From positions 5,554,001 through 5,618,000 of the forward strand of contig CAIIXF020000002.1 in NCBI GenBank assembly GCA_903813345.2: 64,000 bases of DNA, given 5' to 3'. Below, piece by piece: positions 23,551 through 33,603 of this stretch. Within the stretch, counting starts at the first letter, position 1. Every line of letters starts with the position of its first letter. The position numbers were made by a program, and so were the translations under genes. Below the pieces are notes generated by a model. That model did not search any database, was not told the DNA's origin, and was given only the letters and a program-made list of their open reading frames with translations. Source of the stretch: Owenia fusiformis (lineage: Eukaryota; Annelida; Polychaeta; Sabellida; Oweniidae).

Positions 23551-24888
23551 TAACAGGATCTTAAGAGGTTCTGGACAAATCATTTGATTCTGGACTTGTC
23601 ATATTTTTTTTTCAACGAAATCACATCCAAGGGTTGAATTTTTATTAGCTATTTAGAGAGTGAGTCCTGCCTAGTATTAATTTCAATAAAAAGTTAAAAT
23701 AGAACCCAATTTGAGAGTCAATCTAATACTTACATTACATTGATAAATTTAGGCAAATCCTGAAATATTTTTAAAGTGCATTTTTTATGAAATATTATCC
23801 AGCAAGTATTTAAATGAAACGGTCTTATTTAAATACAAATCATAACATGATATTTTTCATGAAACATTTTTCAATGAAATTCAATTGAAGGGTCAAGATA
23901 AAACGAGCTAATTTAGGTGAAAACCCTTACATGATGATGTGTTTTCATAACTTCTTTCATAAAATTCCATCAAGGGGTGAAGATAAAATGATCGAATTTA
24001 AGTGATTTAAGGATCATGAGAATATGTTTTCTTTGATATTTTCTATGAAATCCCATCCAATGGTCAAGGTAAAATTTTGATTTTGATTTTGATTTGGTCA
24101 CGTGTTCGAAAGATCCATATAAGGCCCATAGAACCATATAGGAACGTCATTTTGAATGTCACGTGATAGATCCATATAAGGCTTTTAGAACCATTTATGG
24201 AAAGATGAGGGAAGCCCCTGACACCTGTTTCACGATTTTTATGCACTTCATTATTGTACCGAAGTTTGCCGATTCGATTCGTCGTATTTCGGAATCCTGG
24301 TGACAATTTTATACTCCATTGGAGTATTTTTGACCTACTTCTTATGACGGAAATTCCCGAACCTTGTTCGGATTAATCCGGATTTTCTGACCTACCTTAT
24401 CTACCGAGATTTCACGAGTTAACATTCGTCTCATTCCGGAATCCTGGTGACAATTTTATACTCCATTGGAGTATTTTTGATCTACTTTTTCTGGATTTTG
24501 CCCTACTTATTATATCTTGACAACAAGCAAATCAAAAAGTTCGACATGAACGGGTCTCGATCAACTAACCTAGACTATGGAAGCCAGGCACGCTAACCAT
24601 TAGGCCAACGAGCTAGGGATATGAAAGAACAAAAGTATTATATATTTATACCGAGCGTCAATTCAAAATGATCCTCACTTTTGTCTCCACTTAAATACGA
24701 CTCGTCAGTTGTATCCAGAATAGTAGAACGCCTATGGCGCTAGTGAATAACCAAGTCCCAGGTGAGTGGTTCGTATCCCTCCGTGATATACTATTTTTGT
24801 TTTATTAAATACGACAGAAAGGAGCAAGGTGTAGGTTGAAAACAAGACGTTAGTTTGTTTCAAAACAGTTTGGAAACATTAATCTCTG
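23551..24888 (+). repeat. Left arm of a 7.6-kb inverted repeat
   Basis: This 1338-bp arm is the near-identical reverse complement of 29823-31161. Outer end TAACAGGATCTTAAGAGGTT; inner end AACATTAATCTCTG. Inside are two copies of a GGTGACAATTTTATACTCCA block, a tRNA-like segment on the minus strand (24551-24617) and a second box-B-like word GTGGTTCGTATCCC near 24764. Few substitutions separate the arms, implying recent origin or gene conversion. Confidence 0.9.
24551..24617 (-). other. tRNA-like (SINE-head) sequence, left arm
   Basis: Minus strand: TGGCCTAATGG matches an RNA polymerase III A box, and GTTGATCGAGACCCG approximates a B box; the loop carries CTTCCAT, as in Gly-TCC tRNAs. The B box is imperfect and the stems are not convincingly paired, so it is a tRNA-derived relic and not a working tRNA gene. 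Confidence 0.5.
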
Positions 24889-24943
24889 ATAATTTAAGGT
24901 TTTCCACCCCTGAAGGGCCTCTAGATCTATGAAATTCAATAAT

Positions 24944-25595
24944 CCACTCAGTAAAAATACGATTTCTCTTCAACCTGATGTCCAATCAAGATCATTCAAA
25001 TATATAATATGTGTTCCTGACACGTTTGGGCGTCCGGGAATAAAATTGCTTGTGAAAACTATTTACAAAAGTGTTCCAGAGACCCTTATCTACTTGGCTA
25101 AGGTTTTATTTGAAGATACATTGCCTTATTAGCAGGTAGAGGGGCATACAGAACACAGAAGCAAATGCTATGTTGAAAATTTTCTATATTTCAATTTGAA
25201 CCTGTGTTTACATGTCACGCAGGCCAGTGTTTTATATGGGGATTATATGTACTTTCCTTGTTTACATGAACGTAAATCATTACATGAAATCTGCATCTTC
25301 TGGGTTTAATCTGGGTTTGTATTGTCTTATTGGGGCTTTTCGACTTTAAAACAAACCCTACCTAAATGGATTGTGTCTCGGGAACGTTTTTGTAAATAGT
25401 TATTATAAACAATTCTGAAAGAATATCACATATTTTTGTCTTCCCGATTTCAGTCATGAATTACGTCAATTTTTCGTGCAAACATTGGGTAGACGTTGTC
25501 ATAACCGGATGCCCGAACGTGTCAGGAACATATAGATACTCGAATGATGTTGATTGAACATCAGGGTTGAGAGAAATCGTAATTTTACTGAGTGG
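24944..25595. mobile_element. Fold-back element with CCACTCAG ends
   Basis: Left end inward CCACTCAGTAAAAATACGAT; right end inward CCACTCAGTAAAATTACGAT. The inverted arms continue with CTGACACGTT(T/C)GGGC. No clear target duplication was found. The plus-strand frame 24929-25132 lies in the left arm and is not a gene. Confidence 0.65.
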
Positions 25596-25859
25596 CTTCA
25601 CGAAAAAATAAGCAGCACTTTAGGCAACCTAAATACAACTCGTCAGTTGTATCCAGTTGGAATCCCAGCGTAATGTTTTTAATTATATGGTTGTGCTTTG
25701 ATTTTACGCTGAAAACATTTATAACTACGTCAACTTTATATTAAAACATTTATTATCTTTTCAGTTGTATTAAAATGTAAAATATGATATATGTCAGCTT
25801 ATTGCTTTCTAGAGAACAGTCAAGGTTTAAATTTGGTACAATGAATCGGACACTCAAAT

Positions 25860-26095
25860 TTTTCAGTTTTCGGTCAGGGGGGGGGGGGGTGCGATTTTGC
25901 CATAAGCAACACAAAAAATTAAGATTTCTTTTGAATTTTACAAAAATTGATGCAACTTCCTTCAAAATTGAGCTAGAAGCTTCAAATAAAAAGCATTTTA
26001 AAGCTCTTTTCTACCGCTATCCAATGGTCATATTTTCAAAGGTTTGAGGGGGGGGGTGCGATCGCACCCATCGCACCCCCCTGGCTACGCCTATG
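25860..26095. repeat. G-run dispersed repeat (ends in CTGGCTACGCC)
   Basis: A 13-base G run with GTGCGATTTTG opens the block; GATGCAACTTCCTTCAAA and GAGCTAGAAGCTTCAAA follow, and GCACCCCCCTGGCTACGCC closes it. A second copy is at 38160-38410 and an inverted partial copy at 38790-38945. The G run and the terminal C run could pair. Confidence 0.65.
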
Positions 26096-26268
26096 CTCAT
26101 GTTAATCGACATGGTTATAACATTGAACTCAATGCAGTAAATTAGTTATTTCTATGAATCACAGCGGGATTGGTTTCATTTTATATGATTGCCAACTCTG
26201 GCGGTTTTTTGTAAATGCTTTTGACCGCTGTAAATGTGAAACTGATACAGTATTATTCAATTGTTTTA

Positions 26269-26381
26269 TGTCTTGGTCACATTTGCTCCGATTTTCACTA
26301 CGGCGCCCGGCCGATTGAGTATTGTGTTCAGAAATGTATTCAATTTTGAACAAAATACTCGCAGCAAATGTGATCCAGGCA
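26269..26381. mobile_element. Short Harbinger-like MITE (TTA duplication)
   Basis: Ends TGTCTTGGTCACATTTGC and GCAAATGTGATCCAGGCA are inverted and flanked by TTA on both sides (26266-26268, 26382-26384). Inner parts CCGGCCGATTGAGTATT and AACAAAATACTC also pair. Relatives lie at 38930-39070, 56035-57646 and 59221-59360. A 3-bp TTA duplication fits PIF/Harbinger elements. Confidence 0.75.
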
Positions 26382-26491
26382 TTACACAGCGGTATTTCGA
26401 ACATACTATTGTTGCTTAACCACGACCTAGCCAATTTTAAAATCATACTCCTTATTTAAATCCAAGTAAACGATCAATGTCTAGGTATTTG

Positions 26492-27322
26492 CACAGGCTG
26501 GTATCGAAATATTTGTCCGCTGTGACGGAGCATGCTATTTGTCATAAAAAACACTAAGAATACTTCACGATTTATTTTTTAACTCATATATTTCGTTATA
26601 CCATAAAAAATTACTTACTCCATGCAATGGATATATCATTTGCGGGTAACTTTCACTTCTGTTGAAGTCCAATTACGCTGGGAACAAAAGCTATTGAAAA
26701 TGGCGCCGGAGTATCATACTTCAAAATGTACCATTTCTTGTTTAACTTTCTAATGACACGATATAGTGACACGATAATATTTACACATGGTTTCAGCATA
26801 ACTATGAAGGTATAAATGAGATGTTGATGTATTTGGTCTTTTTGATTCTTTTATAAAAAATAATGTTTAATTTTTTTGTCCGCTGTGAGGGAGCAGTTGC
26901 AAATGTGAACTATGAAAATGCTCCGTCACAGCGGACAAAAAATATTAATATTATTTTTTATAAAAAAATTAAAAAGACCCAAAGCATTAGTATCTCATTA
27001 ATAAATTCAGAGTTATGCAGAAAACATATGTTAATATTATCGTGTCACTATATCATGCCATTAAAAAGTTAAACAAGAAATGGTACATTTTAGAGTTTGA
27101 TACTCTGGCGCTGTTTTCAATAGATTTTACTCCTAGCGTTATTGGACTATAAACAGAAGTGAAGGTTACACGCAAATGATATATCCATTGCATGGAGTAA
27201 GTAATTATCTTTGATATAACGAAACATATGAGTTAAAAAATAAATCGTGAAGCATTCTTAGTGTTTTTATGAAAAATAGCATGCTCCGTCACAGCGGACA
27301 AATCTTTCGATACCAGCCTGTG
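26492..27322. mobile_element. 831-bp fold-back element with CAC ends, ATTTG target duplication
   Basis: Arms of about 380 bp are inverted copies. Both ends read inward CACAGGCTGGTATCGAAA, then ATTTGTCCGCTGTGACGGAG. ATTTG flanks both sides (26487-26491, 27323-27327). The word GTCCGCTGTGACGGAGC or a close variant occurs four times: in both ends and, again inverted, around the centre (about 26877-26938). No transposase frame. Ends and duplication length are like the element at 5795-6328, though the sequences differ. Confidence 0.87.
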
Positions 27323-27329
27323 ATTTGGC

Positions 27330-28250
27330 GTTTGATGATACTTTGGCCCTTGGCGAATTATGATTAGATGAACCGAGGTCAACATTAATGTTTCTTGTAC
27401 AAGGTCATCCCAAGGTCTAAGATAAATATTTAGGTATTTTACGTTTCAAGACCTTTGGACAAATTCGATTCAACGATGTATTAAAGTTAAAATGTATACA
27501 GAGATAAAATAGGTTATCTCCTATCGTTTCCTTGTGTATACGTTTATGTCTCTGCGTAATAACGCAGATGCGAGCAGGTAGTTACCAATCTCACCACAAG
27601 GTGGCTCGTTCGGGTCAGATAGCATGGCGGGTATGGTAGAAAGTTCCCTTTAACTTAAAGTACATCTGTTTTCGTGGTTCAATTTCCATATCACCCTTAA
27701 AATGCATCTACAAGCAATGCAATTAAAATATGTCCAGTGAACGAAAATGCAATACAAGAATAGATATTTCACTTTTTGTGATTTTGTAACAATGGTGTTA
27801 TTTTTTGTATATGTAACATGGTCATTTTCACATTTTATATTATTACTGTTCATATTAATCAATCCCTATTCATCTCAATATAACAGGTCCCTAAGTAGGT
27901 TGTTTGCAGTTTTTCTCTTTTAATACCATGTTCACTTTTCACCTTGAGTTATTCAACTATGCAAACTGTGTCAGTTTTATATATCTATTGTTCCCCTATA
28001 TGGTCTTTCTCACTCACATGTAGCTGAGTTTGCATTGGGTGTTGGCTTGTCAGTAGTTGCTGTAAGAGTTCATGTTGTACATTACAGAGCATTGTATTTT
28101 AAACATTGAAGTTTGAAATATACTATTTTATATATATTTTAATTTGAAGTTCGAGTTATTTTATTGCCACCCACGGGCCTTCCACACGCCCATTTACATA
28201 TAACGCTTTGAAACAACTTTAAAAAGTGAGCAATGTCAGTGTTGTGATAA
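27330..28250. other. Non-coding interval within the 7.6-kb inverted repeat
   Basis: No exon, terminal repeat or RNA gene could be supported here; a GGTCAACATTAATGTTTCTTG stretch and AT-rich filler are all that is visible. Confidence 0.4.
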
Positions 28251-28252
28251 TA

Positions 28253-28963
28253 GAGAATTTTCGTTATAAGTTGTTTCAAAAACTTATACGTATACTTATA
28301 GTTTAAAGGGTCTTGTCGAACTAAAATCAATTCAAATTGATTTTCATAATCTGTACCAAGTGGGGCATAACTATTCCCGATATAGTCAAGCTTCATCATC
28401 AACTAGGGACTGCGAATACAATGTCCTTTGCTAGTGTCAATTATGAACACGATAAACTAAATTCTAGTTGACGGGTCCTTGTAGTGTACGATAAACAAGA
28501 CCCTTTAAAGTGAATCACTACACGAACGAGTCGATCATTTTAAAGTTCTCATGAAATTATAAGGTCAATTTTTAAGATTTTACGTATAAAAGGGCCTTTA
28601 TACGCAGATTATAAACTTACAGAGTTGGATCTCCGCATAGTATATGTGTGGACCTACTGACCAGAATGGCTTATTAAAATTAATCGGCTGAATAGGCATA
28701 GTATCCAATCAAATAGCTCAACTCATTCATTAATCTGTAAAACCCGTGTGCTATATCAGCCTATTTGATTCTAGAAAACACATATGACACAACTAAACAT
28801 GCTTTACATCAAGGGGGTACGGATGGTATGCCATTGGCCCTTTTTATTACCGTCCTAGGAGATATTTCCCGACGAATTAGGAAATTATGAAACACCTTGT
28901 TTATTGGGTTTATAAGTATAAGTATACGTATAAGTTTTTAAAAAACTTATAACGAAAATTCTC
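28253..28963. mobile_element. 711-bp element with TA duplication and 50-bp inverted ends
   Basis: Left end GAGAATTTTCGTTATAAGTT is inverted at the right end (AACTTATAACGAAAATTCTC), and pairing continues through TATACGTATACTTATA. TA flanks both ends (28251-28252, 28964-28965). An inner AAAGGGTCTTGT / ACAAGACCCTTT pair gives a second hairpin. The minus-strand frame 28139-28402 overlaps the left end and is not a gene. Confidence 0.75.
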
Positions 28964-29049
28964 TAATAACGCCCCTCATACCTATTTATTACAGGTCGTG
29001 TAGACCATTGTTGCCTGATTTATAGCAAAAACATTGACTTTTGCATGTT

Positions 29050-29077
29050 GATGATGATGATGATGATGATGATGATG
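29050..29077. repeat. GAT microsatellite
   Basis: Nine consecutive GAT triplets. Confidence 0.95.
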
Positions 29078-29822
29078 CGCCTTTTATAATAGATCTCATA
29101 TCTTAGAAGCGTATCAGTTCAAAAAATACTAGAAGACGTTACATATTTTGCCATGCACTGCGCCTATTCATTTGGCAATTCAGTTGTAAATTTTATCTTG
29201 AAAAAAATAAATCTTCCAAATTTGTTGAGTTTTCTTGCAGAAATCGCCTACACCCCCCCCCCCCCCCTCCTTCCATTTTGTATGATCACAAGGCGTGATT
29301 TAAGCTGCTGATATTCTTCTTTAAACGAGTCGGATTTTCAAAATCTATAAGTTGGACTCCCTTTATAGAAGCTTTGAACTGAATTTGCACTGCTTAATGC
29401 TGAAATTTTATTGTTTATCCATACATTTTAAGAAAAAATGTATAAAAATAGATGTTAAAGCCAAATGTTGCCCTAAAAATTCAGAAAATGTAAAAAATTT
29501 CGAATTTTCTATGTACAGGCCTTGTTGCCCCTTTAAGAAGCTTAATATGTAAATTATCTAATCAAACACTTCGTCCACCATTTTGAAACACTAATCAATC
29601 CAATCTGTGCTAGCGATTCATAGGGCGAGCCAGTGGGATATTTCCAGGGTTCATACACACCTGGAAATGTCAGGGGAATTGACTTGATTTTCCAAGTGCT
29701 GGAAATGTCAGGTAATTTTAAAATTAGGTCAAAAGGGCCAAAGATGACCGGGAATTTTGAAACGGTAGACATGTCAGGGAAATGCCAGGGAAATTTGTAT
29801 CAGTGTTGAAAAAATAATGTTC

Positions 29823-31161
29823 CAGAGATTAATGTTTCCAAACTGTTTTGAAACAAACTAACGTCTTGTTTTCAACCTACACCTTGCTCCTTTCTGTCGT
29901 ATTTAATAAAACAAAAATAGTATATCACGGAGGGATACGAACCACTCACCTGGGACTTGGTTATTCACTAGCGCCATAGGCGTTCTACTATTCTGGATAC
30001 AACTGACGAGTCGTATTTAAGTGGAGACAAAAGTGAGGATCATTTTGAATTGACGCTCGGTATAAATATATAATACTTTTGTTCTTTCATATCCCTAGCT
30101 CGTTGGCCTAATGGTTAGCGTGCCTGGCTTCCATAGTCTAGGTTAGTTGATCGAGACCCGTTCATGTCGAACTTTTTGATTTGCTTGTTGTCAAGATATA
30201 ATAAGTAGGGCAAAATCCAGAAAAAGTAGATCAAAAATACTCCAATGGAGTATAAAATTGTCACCAGGATTCCGGAATGAGACGAATGTTAACTCGTGAA
30301 ATCTCGGTAGATAAGGTAGGTCAGAAAATCCGGATTAATCCGAACAAGGTTCGGGAATTTCCGTCATAAGAAGTAGGTCAAAAATACTCCAATGGAGTAT
30401 AAAATTGTCACCAGGATTCCGAAATACGACGAATCGAATCGGCAAACTTCGGTACAATAATGAAGTGCATAAAAATCGTGAAACAGGTGTCAGGGGCTTC
30501 CCTCATCTTTCCATAAATGGTTCTAAAAGCCTTATATGGATCTATCACGTGACATTCAAAATGACGTTCCTATATGGTTCTATGGGCCTTATATGGATCT
30601 TTCGAACACGTGAGAAAATCAAAATCAAAATCAAAATTTTACCTTGACCATTGAATGGGATTTCATAGAAAATATCAAAGAAAACATATTCTCGTGATCC
30701 TTAAATCACTTAAATTCGATCATTTTATCTTCACCCCTTGATGGAATTTTATGAAAGAAGTTATGAAAACACATCATCATGTAAGGGTTTTCACCTAAAT
30801 TAGCTCGTTTTATCTTGACCCTTCAATTGAATTTCATTGAAAAATGTTTCATGAAAAATATCATGTTATGATTTGTATTTAAATAAGACCGTTTCATTTA
30901 AATACTTGCTGGATAATATTTCATAAAAAAATGCACTTTAAAAATATTTCAGGATTTGCCTTAATTTATCAATGTAATGAAGGTATTAGATTGACTCTCA
31001 AATAGGGTTCTATTTTAACTTTTTATTGAAATTAATACTAGGCAGGACTCACTCTCTAAATAGCTAATAAAAATTCAACCCTTGGATGTGATTTCGTTGA
31101 AAAAAAAATATGACAAGTCCAGAATCAAATGATTTGTCCAGAACCTCTTAAGATCCTGTTA
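29823..31161 (-). repeat. Right arm of the 7.6-kb inverted repeat
   Basis: Reverse complement of 23551-24888 over its whole length. It ends 132 bp before the start codon of the DEG/ENaC channel gene, so its outer edge may lie in the channel promoter. Identical 80-residue frames in the two arms reflect the duplication, not a gene. Confidence 0.9.
30094..30166 (+). other. tRNA-like (SINE-head) sequence, right arm
   Basis: Plus-strand twin of the left-arm tRNA-like segment: A box TGGCCTAATGG, loop CTTCCAT, imperfect B box GATCGAGACCC. Confidence 0.5.
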
Positions 31162-31293
31162 AATATTCTGTTGCAATGATTAACGGAATAGCAATAGAGG
31201 CAAAGACACTTTGTGGTGTAATAAAAACACTAATAATACAGTTGAATATAATGAACAAAATAACGATAAACAATTAATTTGACCAAATTATTA

Positions 31294-33603
31294 ATGATTA
31301 TGGACCATCCAATGATAAATACTGGTACTATGGCGGATGGGGAAAACGTAACGAAAACTGTAAAAGCTGATGTTGAGATAAATGCTGACAATACAAATAT
31401 AGAAGGCACAGAAAACGTAGCGCAGACTGGTAAAGTTGATGATGAGAAAAATACTGACGATGTAAATAGAGCAGATATAGACAGGGTAACACAGGCTGTA
31501 AATGTTGATGAAAGTAACGACATAGAAATGGGTACCTTTAAAAGAATTGGAAACACAGGCGTGGTAATTGAATTGAATCAAAATGTTGGGATTGTTCCCG
31601 TTGATGAGCCAAATATTGAGAGAGCAACAGAAGACATGATAACTGAGCATACTCAAAATAATGAACACATTGTGAACGAGAGGATGGCCATTGACGAATT
31701 GATATCGGATACGCCAATAGTAACTAGCCAGACTCAACATCACGACATAATTGCTGACGCCTTGGAATTCAAATATAATTCGCTTAAGAATCAAATATCA
31801 AAATTTGCGCTGATCACTTCCATTCAGAGCCTTCTTCAGGTCCGCAATGCTAAATCGGTGCTCGGTAGACTGATTTGGTTTGCCATAACCCTGTTTGTTT
31901 GTAGCCTTGCGATTATAGGGGTCCATGAAATCACTCGGAAGTACCTCGATCATCCCAGTGAAGATATTCTGTATAGCAGGGAGGAATTGGTAACATTTCC
32001 ATCAGTTACAATTTGTGGGGTAAAACCTGTTGTTTTCACAGATGAGCATCTGAAAAAAAAATTATCTTCAAGAGCAAATACAGGTGATACCATAAATACT
32101 TGGATATACCATGATTACCGTCTAAAAATGTTGGAATCTCGAGCCTTTTCAGACGAAAGGGAGAAAGATCACGAACGCATTAATGCTGTTATGCGAAGAA
32201 TAGTTTCTGAAGAAAGATATATAGAAAACCTTAACGAATGGCGCGATTATCGACTCAGAATGTATGACGACCTCATCCTAGAATGCCGCTTTAAAGGGAA
32301 ACCATGTGGCAAAACAGATTTTAAACAAGTAATGCTTGGACGCTATGGCAATTGTTTTACATTCCAACCGAATTCCAAAGATGACACGAATATTTTAAGT
32401 GAACCTGGGCCAGATTTTGGTTTGAACCTAATGTTGTTCACAAACAGCTTCTCGCCTCTGGATGAATTTACAGATTCGGATACATTTAACTATATAAAAC
32501 TGATCGGCTCTTCTGACTCCGCAATACTTAATGAATTCAACAGTGACTTTTCAACAGCAAGTGATGGAATCAGATTGTCAATTCACGCCCCTGGCACTAT
32601 GCCTGATCCTGAAAAGGATGGAATTGACCTTTCAACTGGAACATTCAGTTCTATTGGTCTCTCACAGGATGTCCGCACGTTATTGGGACCCCCACATGGA
32701 AATTGCACAGAAGAAAGATTAAACACACACACAACCTACACGTATACACAGAACATGTGCCTCAGACAATGCCAGCAGATTGAAACAATAAAAAGATGTA
32801 AATGCATGAACCCAAAACTCCCTTTACCACCACTCACCGAGAAACCACATAAGATACATTATTGTGGATACGAAATGAGACAGGAATACTTAAAGGAGAA
32901 AGAAAGAGAAATGACTTATGGTAATGTTTTCCCATTAGAAAATGTCCAATTTGACTGGAAAATATTCATTGAAAACTTTAAGTTGTATGAGTGTGAAAAG
33001 GAAGTAACAGAACTGTTTTCTCGTGAGGGGGAGAAATGTGGTTGTAAGCGAGAATGTAAAAGCACGGCGTATTACTACTTAAAACACTCAATACCATGGC
33101 CAAATGAAAGATATTATAAAGGTCTTAAACATAGAAACTTCATATCGTTCTTGAGAAACCATCCCAAAGCAGATCAATTTCTTAACAAAACCTATTGGTC
33201 AGGGAATAGACTGAATCGTCTAGGCATTTGTATGTCGGGAGATAACATTTTTTCATCTTATTCATCTGCCGTTGTAAAGGGTGCGTATCCATATCTCACT
33301 TGTCCATGCAACATTGCCAATTCGACAGATCAGCCGGATAGGTGTGCTCCCATTATAAATTGGTACCGATTTATCAACAAATTCGTTGAAACAAACTTCT
33401 TGAAAGTCAACGTATTTTATAGTACATTAAACGTGAACAGGATTGCTGCAGAACCTAGCTACCCATTCAATAAATGGTTATCAGATTTTGGGGGTATCAT
33501 CGGGATGAACATGGGTATGTCAGTTGTGTCTCTTGTAGAGTTAGGATATCTTATGGTATCCCTGGCTTTCATACTTTACTGCAAGCATAAAAGGGACAAC
33601 TAG
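31294..33603 (+). CDS. DEG/ENaC-family sodium channel subunit, single coding exon
   Basis: A 769-aa frame without introns. ATG 31294 was chosen because the upstream part of the open frame has only TTG; ATG 31300 is an alternative. Residues 1-160 are an acidic, repetitive, probably disordered cytosolic tail (many Thr, Asp, Asn, Val). TM1 is about residues 193-214 (LIWFAITLFVCSLAIIGV), followed by the family hallmark FPSVTICGVKPVVF. The extracellular part is Cys-rich (CLRQCQQIETIKRCKC; EKCGCKRECKSTAYYY; YLTCPCNI). The end has FLKVNVFYSTLNV and LSDFGGIIGMNMGMSVVSLV, giving the pre-TM2 GG and the G-x-S selectivity filter as GMS (about 741-743), then TM2 and a very short tail. The His-Gly gating motif expected before TM1 is not visible; the equivalent region reads FALITSIQSLLQVRNAKS. 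The long N-tail is unusual. Expected function is a trimeric amiloride-sensitive-type cation channel in the plasma membrane, gated by acid, peptide or force; which one cannot be told. Confidence 0.95.
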   Translation: MIMDHPMINTGTMADGENVTKTVKADVEINADNTNIEGTENVAQTGKVDDEKNTDDVNRADIDRVTQAVNVDESNDIEMGTFKRIGNTGVVIELNQNVGIVPVDEPNIERATEDMITEHTQNNEHIVNERMAIDELISDTPIVTSQTQHHDIIADALEFKYNSLKNQISKFALITSIQSLLQVRNAKSVLGRLIWFAITLFVCSLAIIGVHEITRKYLDHPSEDILYSREELVTFPSVTICGVKPVVFTDEHLKKKLSSRANTGDTINTWIYHDYRLKMLESRAFSDEREKDHERINAVMRRIVSEERYIENLNEWRDYRLRMYDDLILECRFKGKPCGKTDFKQVMLGRYGNCFTFQPNSKDDTNILSEPGPDFGLNLMLFTNSFSPLDEFTDSDTFNYIKLIGSSDSAILNEFNSDFSTASDGIRLSIHAPGTMPDPEKDGIDLSTGTFSSIGLSQDVRTLLGPPHGNCTEERLNTHTTYTYTQNMCLRQCQQIETIKRCKCMNPKLPLPPLTEKPHKIHYCGYEMRQEYLKEKEREMTYGNVFPLENVQFDWKIFIENFKLYECEKEVTELFSREGEKCGCKRECKSTAYYYLKHSIPWPNERYYKGLKHRNFISFLRNHPKADQFLNKTYWSGNRLNRLGICMSGDNIFSSYSSAVVKGAYPYLTCPCNIANSTDQPDRCAPIINWYRFINKFVETNFLKVNVFYSTLNVNRIAAEPSYPFNKWLSDFGGIIGMNMGMSVVSLVELGYLMVSLAFILYCKHKRDN

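Noticed and set aside
30094-30166. A functional tRNA-Gly gene
   Set aside because: The A box is good, but the B box is imperfect and the T and acceptor stems do not pair; it is duplicated inside a repeat.
24064-30647. Two identical 80-residue ORFs on opposite strands
   Set aside because: They are the same sequence in the two arms of the inverted repeat, with no domain or splice support.
23551-31161. The whole 7.6 kb as one DNA transposon
   Set aside because: No target duplication at the outer ends and no transposase between the arms.
31230-31794. Minus-strand ORFs opposite the channel N-terminus
   Set aside because: Shadows of the real plus-strand gene.
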